The notes under the pieces: generated by a model
Told to the model about the DNA's origin: nothing
Database searches by the model: none
The model's input: the letters and a program-made list of their open reading frames with translations, nothing else
From: Anaerosalibacter massiliensis
Lineage (GTDB): Bacteria; Bacillota; Clostridia; Tissierellales; Sporanaerobacteraceae
DNA: 64,000 nt
NCBI GenBank assembly: GCA_000751555.1
Contig: CCEZ01000013.1
Location: 56,183-120,182 of the forward strand
Direction of reading: 5' to 3'
Program-made: the position numbers and the translations under genes
In this document: piece after piece, positions 26,691 through 35,485 of the stretch
How positions within the stretch are numbered: position 1 is the stretch's first letter
Layout: each line of letters opens with the position of its first letter

Positions 26691-27830
26691 TTATCTGAAA
26701 ATACTACCACTTATTATCATTTTTTGTATTTCATTAGTTCCTTCATAGATTTGTGTTATCTTAGCATCTCTCATCATTCTTTCAACATGATAATCTCTCA
26801 TATATCCATTTCCACCAAGCATTTGAACAGCTTCAACAGTTACATGCATAGCTGCATCTGAACAAGCAAGCTTTGCCTTTGCTGCGGAAACTGAATAAGG
26901 TCTTCCTGCATCTTTATCAAGAGCTGCTTTATATACCATATATTTAGCTTGTTCAATTTCAAGAGCTAGTTCAGCCATCTTGAATCCTAAATATTGATTC
27001 TTATATATTGGTTTTCCAAACTGAACTCTTTGTTTCATATAATCTCTTGCTATTTCAAAAGCTCCTTCTGCTATTCCAAGAGCTTGAGCTGCAACACCTA
27101 TTCTTCCTCCATCAAGTGTACTTAGTCCTATACCTAAGCCTTTTCCTTCTTCTCCAATTAAGTTTTCAGCTGGTACTTTGCAATTGTCATATATAACTTC
27201 TGATACTTGTGCCGCATTTATACCTGATTTATTTTCAATTTTGCCTATTGATACTCCTGGAAAATCTTTTTCAACTATGAAGGCTGACATTCCCCTACTG
27301 CCCTTACTCTTATCTGTTATAGCAAATACTACAAAAGTATCTGCTAATGGAGCATTAGTGGAAAAACATTTTAATCCATTTATTATATAATGGTCTCCTT
27401 CTTTAACTGCAATAGTAGAACCATTTCCTGCATCTGAGCCTGCTTCTGGTTCTGTTAAGTTAAATGCACCAATTTTCTTTCCTGATAATAGATCTGGAAG
27501 ATATTTTTTCTTTAACTCTTCAGACGCATTATTATATATTGCTCCTCCACAAAGAGAAGTGTTTACTGAGTAACCAATACCAAGAGATGCATGTATTTTT
27601 GAAATCTCTTCTACAGCCAAAACATATGGTAAATATCCTCCATTAGTGCCACCATATTCTTCTGGATATGGTAGACCTATTATCCCCATTTCTCCTAATT
27701 TTTTATATGCCTCTATAGGGAATTCTCTATTTTCGTCATTTTCTATTGCTATAGGTTTAAGCTCCTTTTCTGCAAACTCTCTTACACTATTTTTTATCAT
27801 TTCTTGTTCTTTTGTTAATTCAAAATCCAT
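26691..27830 (-). CDS. Acyl-CoA dehydrogenase (short-chain type)
   Basis: 379 residues, usual length. N-terminal helical domain (ELTKEQEMIKNSVREFAEKE), FAD-binding middle domain (FNLTEPEAGSDAGN, and CFSTNAPLADTFVVFA), and C-terminal helices with QMLGGNGYMRDYHVERMMRDAKITQIYEGTNEIQ; the Glu of YEGT is the catalytic base. It oxidises or, with an electron-transfer flavoprotein, reduces a short enoyl-CoA. No etf genes lie in this window. With the two neighbouring genes it could act as an acryloyl-CoA reductase (inference) or in butyryl-CoA metabolism. AAAGGAGG precedes the ATG. Confidence 0.95.
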   Translation of the reverse strand: MDFELTKEQEMIKNSVREFAEKELKPIAIENDENREFPIEAYKKLGEMGIIGLPYPEEYGGTNGGYLPYVLAVEEISKIHASLGIGYSVNTSLCGGAIYNNASEELKKKYLPDLLSGKKIGAFNLTEPEAGSDAGNGSTIAVKEGDHYIINGLKCFSTNAPLADTFVVFAITDKSKGSRGMSAFIVEKDFPGVSIGKIENKSGINAAQVSEVIYDNCKVPAENLIGEEGKGLGIGLSTLDGGRIGVAAQALGIAEGAFEIARDYMKQRVQFGKPIYKNQYLGFKMAELALEIEQAKYMVYKAALDKDAGRPYSVSAAKAKLACSDAAMHVTVEAVQMLGGNGYMRDYHVERMMRDAKITQIYEGTNEIQKMIISGSIFR

Positions 27831-27873
27831 ATATATTTCCTCCTTTTATTCTTAGTTGATAATATTTTATTTA

Positions 27874-29415
27874 TTATTTCAAACCCATGGATTCATCACG
27901 GAAAATACGCTCATCCATTATCTTAGGTTGTCCATCCATCTTAGGTTCAAAGTCCATCAAATCTAATATATCCTTCTTTAGATCAACTCCTGGAGCTATT
28001 TCTATTAAATATACTCCATCTTCTCTTAATTCAAACACTGCTCTTTCAGTTATATACATAACAGGTTGTTTTATTTTTCTTGCATATTCTCCACTAAAAG
28101 TTATCTGTTCAACTTTATCTATGAACTTTTTAGCTTTACCTTCTTGCAATATTTGTAATTTTCCATCTTTTATGTCTACTTTTAACCCACCAGCTGTAAA
28201 AGTTCCACAGAAGAATACTTTTTTAGCATTTTGAGTTATATTTATAAATCCTCCACATCCTGCTATACGTGGTCCAAATTTACTTACATTAATATTTCCT
28301 TCTTTATCTGTTTGAGCAAGTCCTAAAAATGCTAAATCTAGTCCACCACCATCATAAAAATCAAACTGATAAGCCTGATCTAGTATTGATTCTGGATTTA
28401 TAGAAGCTCCAAAAGCTAAACCTCCTTCTGGTATTCCACCTATTGGCCCTGCTTCAACGGTTAATGTCATATATTCTCCAATGCCTTCCTCATTTGCTAC
28501 TACAGCTATAACTTCTGGTATTCCTATTCCTAAATTTACAGCAGTGTCAGGTTCAAGTTCCATAGCTGCTCTTCTTGCTATTACTTTTCTTTGATTTAGT
28601 GGGGCTTTTTCAACACTATTTACAGAAATTCTTGTTTCTCCTGTTCTAGCTGATTCAAATCCACAATCAAAACATTGTTCATGTTCTTCAGGTTCAGCCA
28701 CTACAATTCCATCTACATATATTCCTGGAATTTTAACAAGGCGTGGATCAAGGCTACCAGATTCTACTATTTTCTCTACCTGTACTATAACTATTCCACC
28801 ACTATTTTTAGTTGCTTGGGCTATTGATGTACATTCAAGACTTGCTACTTCCCTTTCCAAAGTGATATTTCCTTTTTCATCTGCAAAAGATCCTCTTATA
28901 AAACATATATCTATTGGAAATGAATTGTATAATAATCTTTCTTCACCTTTTATATTTATAACTTCTACAATATCTTCTTTAGTTACATCATTTAATTTTC
29001 CACCTTGTATTCTTGGATCTATAAATGTATTTAATCCTACATGAGTTATAGTTCCTATTCTCTTTCCTGCAATATCTCTAAACAATTGAGATAGAGTTCC
29101 TTGAGGTAAATTATACGCCTCTATCTTGTTGTCTATTGCCATCTTTCCAAGAGCTGGCGATAAATTCCAATGACCTCCTATAACCCTTTTTGTCATACCT
29201 TCATGTGCAAAATGATCTGCCCCTTTTGCTTTTCCATCACCTTGAGCTGCTGCATACATCAAAGTTAATTTTTTTGGGTGCCCTGTTTTCAGAAAGCGTT
29301 TTTCTAACGCTATTGTAAGAGCTTCAGGACAACAGCTACCAACGAATCCTCCTGTTACAATCAAGTCCCCATCATTAACTAATTCTGCAGCTTCATGAGC
29401 TTTTAAACACTTCAC
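27874..29415 (-). CDS. Acyl-CoA:acetate/3-ketoacid (propionate-type) CoA-transferase
   Basis: 513 residues, a fused alpha-beta class I CoA-transferase of the propionate CoA-transferase type. The N-terminal half has HEAAELVNDGDLIVTGGFVGSCCPEAL; the C-terminal half holds the catalytic Glu in TLTVEAGPIGGIPEGG. It moves CoA between short acids, so it could activate 3-hydroxypropionate and release propionate, or work on butyrate or lactate. A GTG start at 29415 fits the family N-terminus; the ribosome-binding site GAGGAGA is 12 or more bases away, and a short out-of-frame ATG lies between, hinting at translational tuning. It follows the enoyl-CoA hydratase gene by about 44 bases. Confidence 0.93.
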   Translation of the reverse strand: MKCLKAHEAAELVNDGDLIVTGGFVGSCCPEALTIALEKRFLKTGHPKKLTLMYAAAQGDGKAKGADHFAHEGMTKRVIGGHWNLSPALGKMAIDNKIEAYNLPQGTLSQLFRDIAGKRIGTITHVGLNTFIDPRIQGGKLNDVTKEDIVEVINIKGEERLLYNSFPIDICFIRGSFADEKGNITLEREVASLECTSIAQATKNSGGIVIVQVEKIVESGSLDPRLVKIPGIYVDGIVVAEPEEHEQCFDCGFESARTGETRISVNSVEKAPLNQRKVIARRAAMELEPDTAVNLGIGIPEVIAVVANEEGIGEYMTLTVEAGPIGGIPEGGLAFGASINPESILDQAYQFDFYDGGGLDLAFLGLAQTDKEGNINVSKFGPRIAGCGGFINITQNAKKVFFCGTFTAGGLKVDIKDGKLQILQEGKAKKFIDKVEQITFSGEYARKIKQPVMYITERAVFELREDGVYLIEIAPGVDLKKDILDLMDFEPKMDGQPKIMDERIFRDESMGLK

Positions 29416-29459
29416 CCCATATAATCATCTCCTCATATTTTTTATTATAAATATGATTT

Positions 29460-30236
29460 TTAACATCCTTTAAAATTAGGTTTCCTTTTTTCTATAAAGG
29501 CTTTCATTCCTTCTTTTTGATCTTCTGTTGAAAAACATAATCCAAATATATCTGCCTCATAACTATATGCTGACTCTGTGTCCATATTCATGCCATTATT
29601 TATTGCAGATTTTGCTAAACTAACTGCATATATTCCTTTACTCATTATTTTCTTAGCCATCTCTCTTGCTTTATCCATTAATTCTTCTTGTTCATAAACT
29701 TTGTTTGCAAGTTGTATACGATGAGCCTCTTCAGCATCTATCATATCTGTAGTAAATATTAATTCTTTAGCTGTTCCCTTTCCAACTAATCTTGGAAGTC
29801 TTTGGGTTCCTGCAAATCCAGGGGTTATTCCTAGTCCTACTTCTGGTTGTCCAAATTTTGCATTTTTAGAAGCAAGCCTTATATCGCATGCCATGGATAA
29901 CTCGCATCCTCCACCTAATGCATATCCATTAACAGCTGCTATTACTACTTGAGGCATATGTTCAATATCTGAAAATACCTTTTGAGCAAGCATTGCCAGT
30001 TCTCGTCCCTGTACTGCATTTAAATTCTGCATTTCAACTATATCTGCACCTGCGACAAATGCTTTATCCCCTGAACCAGTTATTATTACAGCTTGAATAT
30101 CTTTTCTTTGGGATATATCTTCTATTACCGTACCTAGCTCCTTGAGAGTCTCACTATTTAGAGCATTAAGCGATTTGGGCCTGTTAATAGTTATTTCTGC
30201 TATACCCTTATCCTCTTTTAAAATAATATTTTTCAT
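29460..30236 (-). CDS. Enoyl-CoA hydratase/isomerase (crotonase family)
   Basis: 258 residues. Oxyanion-hole motif in AFVAGADIVEM, first catalytic Glu in GGGCELSMACDIRLAS and second in FGQPEVGLGITPGFAGTQRL, so a true hydratase is expected. It reversibly hydrates short 2-enoyl-CoA; in this context 3-hydroxypropionyl-CoA to acryloyl-CoA or 3-hydroxybutyryl-CoA to crotonyl-CoA. Two adjacent ATGs exist; the second (30236) is seven bases from GGGGG and was chosen. First gene of its operon, divergent from the HxlR regulator. Confidence 0.94.
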   Translation of the reverse strand: MKNIILKEDKGIAEITINRPKSLNALNSETLKELGTVIEDISQRKDIQAVIITGSGDKAFVAGADIVEMQNLNAVQGRELAMLAQKVFSDIEHMPQVVIAAVNGYALGGGCELSMACDIRLASKNAKFGQPEVGLGITPGFAGTQRLPRLVGKGTAKELIFTTDMIDAEEAHRIQLANKVYEQEELMDKAREMAKKIMSKGIYAVSLAKSAINNGMNMDTESAYSYEADIFGLCFSTEDQKEGMKAFIEKRKPNFKGC

Positions 30237-30364
30237 CATAATTCCCCCTATATAATATTTTTTATTTTATAAACTTAGCTAAAAAAAGTGTTATAATTCC
30301 TTAATTATATAGTTATTAATTCCATGTCTTTATTGTTTTTGTTAATATTTTATCTTGTATTCTT

Positions 30365-30393
30365 ATATTACTCTATTGTATTTATTTTAACAA
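30365..30393 (-). promoter_or_regulatory. Predicted promoter of the enoyl-CoA hydratase operon
   Basis: On the minus strand TTGTTA (30388-30393), a 17-base spacer and TAATAT (30365-30370). The -35 box overlaps the beginning of the first 39-base repeat, so a protein bound there would touch polymerase. Confidence 0.5.
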
Positions 30394-30423
30394 GTACTTA
30401 CTTTTTTGTTATCTCCTTACTTA
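30385..30423. repeat. Direct repeat copy R1 in the ech/hxlR divergent region
   Basis: 39 bases starting TTTTAACAAGTACTTACTTT, matching copy R2 at all but about four positions. It contains the inverted motif AAGT-N4-ACTT, and directly overlapping its end (30418-30433) is TACTTA-TAGG-TAAGTA. This looks like a binding site for the divergently encoded HxlR regulator. Confidence 0.7.
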
Positions 30424-30511
30424 TAGGTAAGTATTATGAATTTTCTCATAACTATTAGCTGAAATTTTAGCTCTATTTACGTATATATTTTTTGTAGAAT
30501 TATAGTATTTT

Positions 30512-30540
30512 TTGATTATATTTTTCTTTTGTACTATAAT
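30512..30540 (+). promoter_or_regulatory. Predicted hxlR-type gene promoter
   Basis: TTGATT (30512-30517), a 17-base spacer and a perfect TATAAT (30535-30540). Copy R2 of the repeat begins 19 bases downstream, so binding there would block early elongation. The untranslated leader to the GTG start would be about 175 bases. Confidence 0.6.
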
Positions 30541-30558
30541 GATAATAGATAGTTTTAA

Positions 30559-30597
30559 TTTTAACAAGTACCCACTTTTTTGTTATCTACTTACTTA
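30559..30597. repeat. Direct repeat copy R2 in the ech/hxlR divergent region
   Basis: 39 bases starting TTTTAACAAGTACCCACTTT, 174 bases from R1 and in the same orientation. AAGT-N4-ACTT is retained; the extra TACTTA/TAAGTA palindrome is only half kept. A second, weaker minus-strand promoter-like pair (TTGTTA-17-TATCAT) overlaps it, as if the whole promoter-operator unit were duplicated. Confidence 0.7.
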
Positions 30598-30722
30598 AAT
30601 GTAACCACTCTATTTAAAATCATATCAAGAAAATATACATATCTGGATTTTTTGTCTAATGCATAGATTAAGTTAGAATCTTATCTATGTTGAATAATCT
30701 TACTTTATAGGAGGAGATTTTT

Positions 30723-31151
30723 GTGACAAAGCCAACAAAAGATATTTATGTGTGCGGAGTTGAACTTACTACTGATATACTAGGTGGTAAGTGGAGAATG
30801 ATGATACTTTGGTATCTAAGAAAAAAAAGCCTTCGCTTTGGAGAGTTAAAAAGAGCTTTACAGGGAATAAGTGAAAAAGTATTAAGTGAGGAATTAAAAT
30901 ACTTAAATGAACTAGATCTTATTAATAAAAGGGTTTATTATGAAAAGCCTCTTAGGGTAGAGTATAGTCTAACAGACTATGGTAAAACTTTTTTACCTAT
31001 ACTTTACTCCATATTTGAATGGGGTGCCAAATATTCTAAAATGTTTGATATACCATTGGTTATAGACGATTCAACTATAAATAAAGTTTTAAGTGAGAAA
31101 GAGAGCTTATCTAAAGATCTTGGAAATAAAAATCTTAAATCTGTCAAATAG
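30723..31151 (+). CDS. HxlR family winged-helix transcriptional regulator
   Basis: 142 residues with the HxlR pattern: Cys11 in the N-terminal tail, LGGKWRMMILWYL, RFGELKRALQGISEKVLSEELKYLNELDLINKRVYYEKPLRVEYSLTDYGKTFLPIL split over the winged helix. Some family members sense electrophiles or formaldehyde through the N-terminal cysteine (known for HypR and YodB); Cys11 makes that possible here. A GTG start at 30723 follows AGGAGGAGA. Divergent from the enoyl-CoA hydratase operon, which it probably controls. Confidence 0.92.
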   Translation: MTKPTKDIYVCGVELTTDILGGKWRMMILWYLRKKSLRFGELKRALQGISEKVLSEELKYLNELDLINKRVYYEKPLRVEYSLTDYGKTFLPILYSIFEWGAKYSKMFDIPLVIDDSTINKVLSEKESLSKDLGNKNLKSVK

Positions 31152-31256
31152 CTTATAATTGTCAACTTAAAAATAAGGATATCTTATCATGAACCCTTTC
31201 TAATTTAGTATTTAAAGACTCATCTATACATCTTTTCTATAAATAAATTAAAACTA

Positions 31257-31304
31257 AATGCTTCTTTTTGATTTTATTTGCTTAATTCTCAAAAAGAAGC
31301 ATTT
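31257..31304. terminator. Hairpin terminator between hxlR-type gene and convergent permease
   Basis: AAATGCTTCTTTTTGA (31257-31272) pairs with TCAAAAAGAAGCATTT (31289-31304), 16 bases. The following ACTTCTT is a weak T-tract on the plus strand; the arm itself is T-rich in both directions. Confidence 0.6.
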
Positions 31305-31332
31305 ACTTCTTAACAATGCAAATAATTAAAAT

Positions 31333-32730
31333 TTATATCATAAATATTCCCACTATTGTTGTAACCATGAGTCCAACAATTACAGGAACAAAATTTCTTC
31401 TTGCTAGTTCAAAAGGATCTACATCACATATGGCTGCTACAGGAATTAATGCCCAAGGTACTAGCGTTCCTCCACCTACCCATATAGCTGATATTTGACC
31501 TAAAGCCGTTAGTACTGCAGTTCCTTTTCCTATGGCAGTACCAAATAATCTTGCTACTGAACCAGCTAGGGATATTCCAGAAAATCCCGATCCATCTAAT
31601 CCTGTTATCCCTCCTACTACGATCAAAGTTATAGATCCAACTGCTGGACTTAAAGGTACTGAATTTGCTAAAGCAATACCCAAATCATTTACTAAACCTT
31701 GAGAATTGGAAGGTAGAAAATCGCCAAATACTTCTATAAATCCATCAGAACCTAGATAGAAAAAAGCTGCTACTGGTATAACTGGTCCAAACACCTTAAA
31801 ACCAAATTGAAGCCCATCTACTAAATATAGAGTAATCTTTTCTATAGCTTTATTCTTGTGAGCTTTTATAGATACTATAATTAATATAAATATTGCTGTT
31901 CCTCCAATTAAAGCTGTAGCATCTTCTCCTTGAAGATTAGCTCTGATCATAATAATTATATCCATTAAAAATATTATGGGAATTAGTATGGCAAATACTT
32001 TTTTAGATTTCAAAGATATTATGTCTACATAGTCCTCATTATCTTTAATAACTTTTTCCCTCTTTTCATCTCCAACTTTAATAATTCCCCTTTTTAAATC
32101 TCTCTTTAAAAATATAAAAGCTAGAACTGTAGTTACTATTCCCATTATTAAAATCAGTGGAATGCTTGCTGATATAACTTCCGAAATAGGAAGACTTGCT
32201 GCATCAGATGTTAATTTAGGAGCACCTTGTATAACAAAGTCACTAGAAAGAGCTATCCCATGTCCAAATAAATTCATAGCCACAGCTACTCCTATAGCAG
32301 GAAGACCTACTTCAATAGCAACTGGCAATAATACTATACCAATTAGCGCCACTGCTGGTGAAGGCCAAAAAAACCAAGAAATTATCATCATAAGTATTCC
32401 TATTATCCAATAAGCTAAACTAGGAGTTTTAATAAGTTTAGTAAAAGGTAATATCATTATTTGATTAATTCCTGTTTTAGTTAATATATTGCTCATTCCT
32501 ACTATAACAGATATTATTAGGATGGTTCCAATAAGTTCTACTATAGCATATATAAAACTATTGAATATACCCATTACCGATTCTGATAAGGAGTGAGTGG
32601 AAACAAAGCCTAATACAAATATACCTAAAATACATACAAGGCTAGTATCTCTTTTAGCTATCATAAATCCTAATATTGCAAAAATAAATAATAAATATAT
32701 CCAATGTAGTAAATTTAATTCTACCAACAT
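31333..32730 (-). CDS. Multi-pass permease, ion-transporter-like, substrate unknown
   Basis: 465 residues with about 12 to 13 hydrophobic helices and a short charged loop near residue 210-230 (KRDLKRGIIKVGDEKREKV). Notable segments are FWPSPAVALIGIVLLPVAIEVGLPAIGVAVAMNLFGHGIALSSD and a C-terminal WVGGGTLVPWALIPVAAICD. The fold pattern resembles Na+/H+ antiporter and organic-anion permeases, but I do not recognise a named family. GAGGAGGG precedes the ATG. It is the last gene after nhaC, 77 bases downstream, so a shared transcript is likely. Confidence 0.75.
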   Translation of the reverse strand: MLVELNLLHWIYLLFIFAILGFMIAKRDTSLVCILGIFVLGFVSTHSLSESVMGIFNSFIYAIVELIGTILIISVIVGMSNILTKTGINQIMILPFTKLIKTPSLAYWIIGILMMIISWFFWPSPAVALIGIVLLPVAIEVGLPAIGVAVAMNLFGHGIALSSDFVIQGAPKLTSDAASLPISEVISASIPLILIMGIVTTVLAFIFLKRDLKRGIIKVGDEKREKVIKDNEDYVDIISLKSKKVFAILIPIIFLMDIIIMIRANLQGEDATALIGGTAIFILIIVSIKAHKNKAIEKITLYLVDGLQFGFKVFGPVIPVAAFFYLGSDGFIEVFGDFLPSNSQGLVNDLGIALANSVPLSPAVGSITLIVVGGITGLDGSGFSGISLAGSVARLFGTAIGKGTAVLTALGQISAIWVGGGTLVPWALIPVAAICDVDPFELARRNFVPVIVGLMVTTIVGIFMI

Positions 32731-32807
32731 AAGTGTTCCCTCCTCTAAAATTATTAGTTAGCTATACTATCTTAATATGTTAAAGAGGAGGGATTGGTTA
32801 ATTTATT

Positions 32808-34499
32808 TTATATTTTCTCTTTAATATCTCCAATATATTTTCTTGGCACTGGCTTCCCTATAAATCTAACTATTCCATATATAATAGCAAATCCTATTAA
32901 AAGTCCACCTAATGCTCCTATACCTGTAAATCCTACAATAAGATAGCAAATTGAACCTACAATAGCCGATGTTAAAGCATAAGGCATCTGAGTTTTTACA
33001 TGATCTAAATGATCTCCTCCAGACAATGTAGAAGCCATAATAGTTGTATCTGAAATTGGTGAACAATGATCTCCAAATATAGCTCCTGATAGTACAGTAC
33101 TCAATGTAACAATAAGCATATCAGGATGTCCACCCTTTAATACAAAGCTATTAGCTAAAGGCACAGCTAGTGGAATCATTATAGCCATAGTTCCATAAGC
33201 GGTACCTGTAGCAAAAGATATTAATCCAGAAATCATAAATACTATGACTGGTAATATTGCAAATGGAAGTTTTTCTGGCACTATACCAACTAGAAACTTT
33301 GCAGTTCCCACTGACTTTATTACATCTCCTAATGACCAAGCAAGTATAAGTATCATACAAGCCATAAGCATAGACTTTCCACCTTCAACCCAAGCATCAA
33401 AGGCTTCATTTAAACTAAGTATTTTTTGTGATACTCCCATGAATATTGCTACTATGCTTGCAGTGATACTTGCCCAAAGAAGTGCAGCACTAGAATCTGC
33501 AGCTCCAAAACAATGTCTAAGTCCTGCTAAACTAAAAGGATTTACATCTACATCTAAATTTAAGTACCCATTATACCAAAGTCCAATAAAAGCAACCAAT
33601 ATTAATATAACTATTGGAACTACTGCATTTAGAACTTTAAGTTCTATATCCTTTCTTATTTCCATATTTTCTAATTCTCCACTAGCCATAGGTTTAGCTG
33701 TATCAGATAAAAGTTTTCCTGTTGTTCTAGCTCTTATTTCTGCTTCATACATTGGTCCAAAATCCCTAGATTGAAAAATGACCATAAGACATAAAAACAA
33801 TGTAAATAAATTATAAAAACTATATGGAATCATTCTTAGAAATACACTATAATAATTTTCTTGAATTCCTATACTTTCAAACACATTTTTAATTAATCCT
33901 ACCTCATATCCTACCCAAGTAGATATAAGAGCAATTCCTACTACTGGAGCTGAAGATGCATCTAATACGAAAGAAAATTTCTCCTTTGATACTTTCATTC
34001 TGTCTGATAATGGTCTCATTGTAGAACCTGCTATTAGTACATTTGCATAGTCATCAAAAAACATGAGTACTGCTAAAATCCAAGTGGCTAATTGTGCCCC
34101 TACTGCTGTTTTAACTTTTTTAGATAAATATTCAGCAATGGCTATAGTTCCGCCCATTTTATTAATTACTCCTATCATTCCACCTATCGCTATTGGAAAT
34201 ATAATTATTGCGGCATTTCCTGGATCTCCTAAAGAGCCTACTATGTATTCATCAAGAGTTCTTAAAAATCCATAAAAAGGATTCCATCCATTAACTATAG
34301 TAGCTCCTATAAATACACCTAAAAATAAAGATAATAATACCTGTTTTGTAAGAAAGGCAAGTACTATAGCAACTATGGAAGGTAGTAATGAAAACCATCC
34401 AAAATGTTCAACTTGTTGAATATTCTCTTTTGCAAATGCAGGTAATGAAATAAGTATTGAAAATACCACTATAAGTATTAAAAAATTTTTCTTATTCAT
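32808..34499 (-). CDS. NhaC family Na+/H+ antiporter
   Basis: 563 residues, 11 or more hydrophobic helices, with an N-terminal signal-like helix. Typical NhaC-type segments: LTKQVLLSLFLGVFIGATIVNGWNPFYGF, FPIAIGGMIGVINKMGGT, MFFDDYANVLIAGSTMRPLSD, FATGTAYGTMAIMIPLAVPLA and GAIFGDHCSPISDTTIMAS. It exchanges sodium for protons, or an organic anion pair as in malate/lactate relatives. It begins 28 bases after the serine hydrolase stop. Confidence 0.92.
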   Translation of the reverse strand: MNKKNFLILIVVFSILISLPAFAKENIQQVEHFGWFSLLPSIVAIVLAFLTKQVLLSLFLGVFIGATIVNGWNPFYGFLRTLDEYIVGSLGDPGNAAIIIFPIAIGGMIGVINKMGGTIAIAEYLSKKVKTAVGAQLATWILAVLMFFDDYANVLIAGSTMRPLSDRMKVSKEKFSFVLDASSAPVVGIALISTWVGYEVGLIKNVFESIGIQENYYSVFLRMIPYSFYNLFTLFLCLMVIFQSRDFGPMYEAEIRARTTGKLLSDTAKPMASGELENMEIRKDIELKVLNAVVPIVILILVAFIGLWYNGYLNLDVDVNPFSLAGLRHCFGAADSSAALLWASITASIVAIFMGVSQKILSLNEAFDAWVEGGKSMLMACMILILAWSLGDVIKSVGTAKFLVGIVPEKLPFAILPVIVFMISGLISFATGTAYGTMAIMIPLAVPLANSFVLKGGHPDMLIVTLSTVLSGAIFGDHCSPISDTTIMASTLSGGDHLDHVKTQMPYALTSAIVGSICYLIVGFTGIGALGGLLIGFAIIYGIVRFIGKPVPRKYIGDIKEKI

Positions 34500-34527
34500 T
34501 TTTAGTTCTACCCCTTTCCATATTAGA

Positions 34528-35292
34528 CTATTTTATAGATTCTTCGTAGCAAATAAATGCCATTTTTCTTAGTAAATCTTCTGCCTTTATTACATCTATA
34601 TTGTTTGAAGCAAAACAGAAAATAAATGGTTTTTTACTGTATACAATTCCTACATCATGAGTAATACCACAATCTTCTCCTGTTTTATGTCCAATTTCTA
34701 TATTTTGGGGGAGTAAATATGGCATCTTATGATTTAATCTTTGAAGCTTTAATATCCTTTCTATTTCTTTACTAATACTTTTTGAAATAATTTCTCCATC
34801 ATAAATTTTTTCAAGTAAATAGCCTATTTCATAGGGAGTTATATAGTTTTCTATTCCTTCATTTTGTGCCTTTGCATCAAATAAAAGTCTATTTATTTTA
34901 GAATTATTACAGCCTAAATCTTTTAATGTATTATTTATATTCTCCATTCCTAACATATCAACAAGCATATTTGTAGCAGTATTGTCACTATGTATTATCA
35001 TTAAAGTATATAAATCTTCAATAGTTACTTCTAAATCATCATGCATATAGGTTAATGCACCACAGGATGGAACTTTATATTTCTTCAAAACCTTTACTTT
35101 ATGATCTTTATTTATATTTCCATTCTCTACTTGCTTTAATGTTTCAACTAATACTGGAATCTTTATTACACTTGCTGCTATAAATAGTTGATTCTCGTTA
35201 AAAGATATAACTTTTTTACTTTTTATATCTTTATAATAGAAACCAATATCTCCTGGAATATCTTTGCATAATTTAATAAGATCTTCCTTCAT
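34528..35292 (-). CDS. Serine hydrolase, class A beta-lactamase-like
   Basis: 254 residues. The three active-site motifs of the penicillin-binding/beta-lactamase fold are present: SxxK in AASVIKIPVL, SDN in HSDNTATNMLVDMLG, and KTG in GHKTGEDCGITHDVG. The class A omega-loop ExxLN motif with the deacylating Glu is not seen, and there is no signal peptide. It may therefore be an intracellular amidase or peptidase rather than a resistance enzyme. ATG 35292 follows AAGGAGTGA; an in-frame ATG nine bases earlier was rejected. Upstream of and co-directional with nhaC. Confidence 0.85.
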   Translation of the reverse strand: MKEDLIKLCKDIPGDIGFYYKDIKSKKVISFNENQLFIAASVIKIPVLVETLKQVENGNINKDHKVKVLKKYKVPSCGALTYMHDDLEVTIEDLYTLMIIHSDNTATNMLVDMLGMENINNTLKDLGCNNSKINRLLFDAKAQNEGIENYITPYEIGYLLEKIYDGEIISKSISKEIERILKLQRLNHKMPYLLPQNIEIGHKTGEDCGITHDVGIVYSKKPFIFCFASNNIDVIKAEDLLRKMAFICYEESIK

Positions 35293-35333
35293 AAATATCA
35301 CTCCTTGCTTTTTTTGTATTATATATTTGCAAT

Positions 35334-35374
35334 AAACATGCCATGATAAAATATCTATTTACCATGGCATGTTT
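35334..35374. terminator. Hairpin, probable terminator of the PAP2 gene
   Basis: AAACATGCCATG pairs with CATGGCATGTTT, 12 bases around a 17-base loop. It lies between the PAP2 gene and the serine hydrolase start; the minus-strand exit reads GTTTATTG, a weak T-tract. Confidence 0.5.
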
Positions 35375-35485
35375 AAACTATTTTCCGCTTTTTAGGAATG
35401 TATTTATTCTTATCTTTAAACCTTTAAGTATTCTTTAACAATTAAAAGTTAGTCCCTATTCTGGGAGTATTTCCTGAAATACGGA

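Noticed and set aside
33244..33774. 176-residue open frame opposite nhaC
   Set aside because: Shadow of a clear NhaC coding sequence; composition follows the complementary codons.
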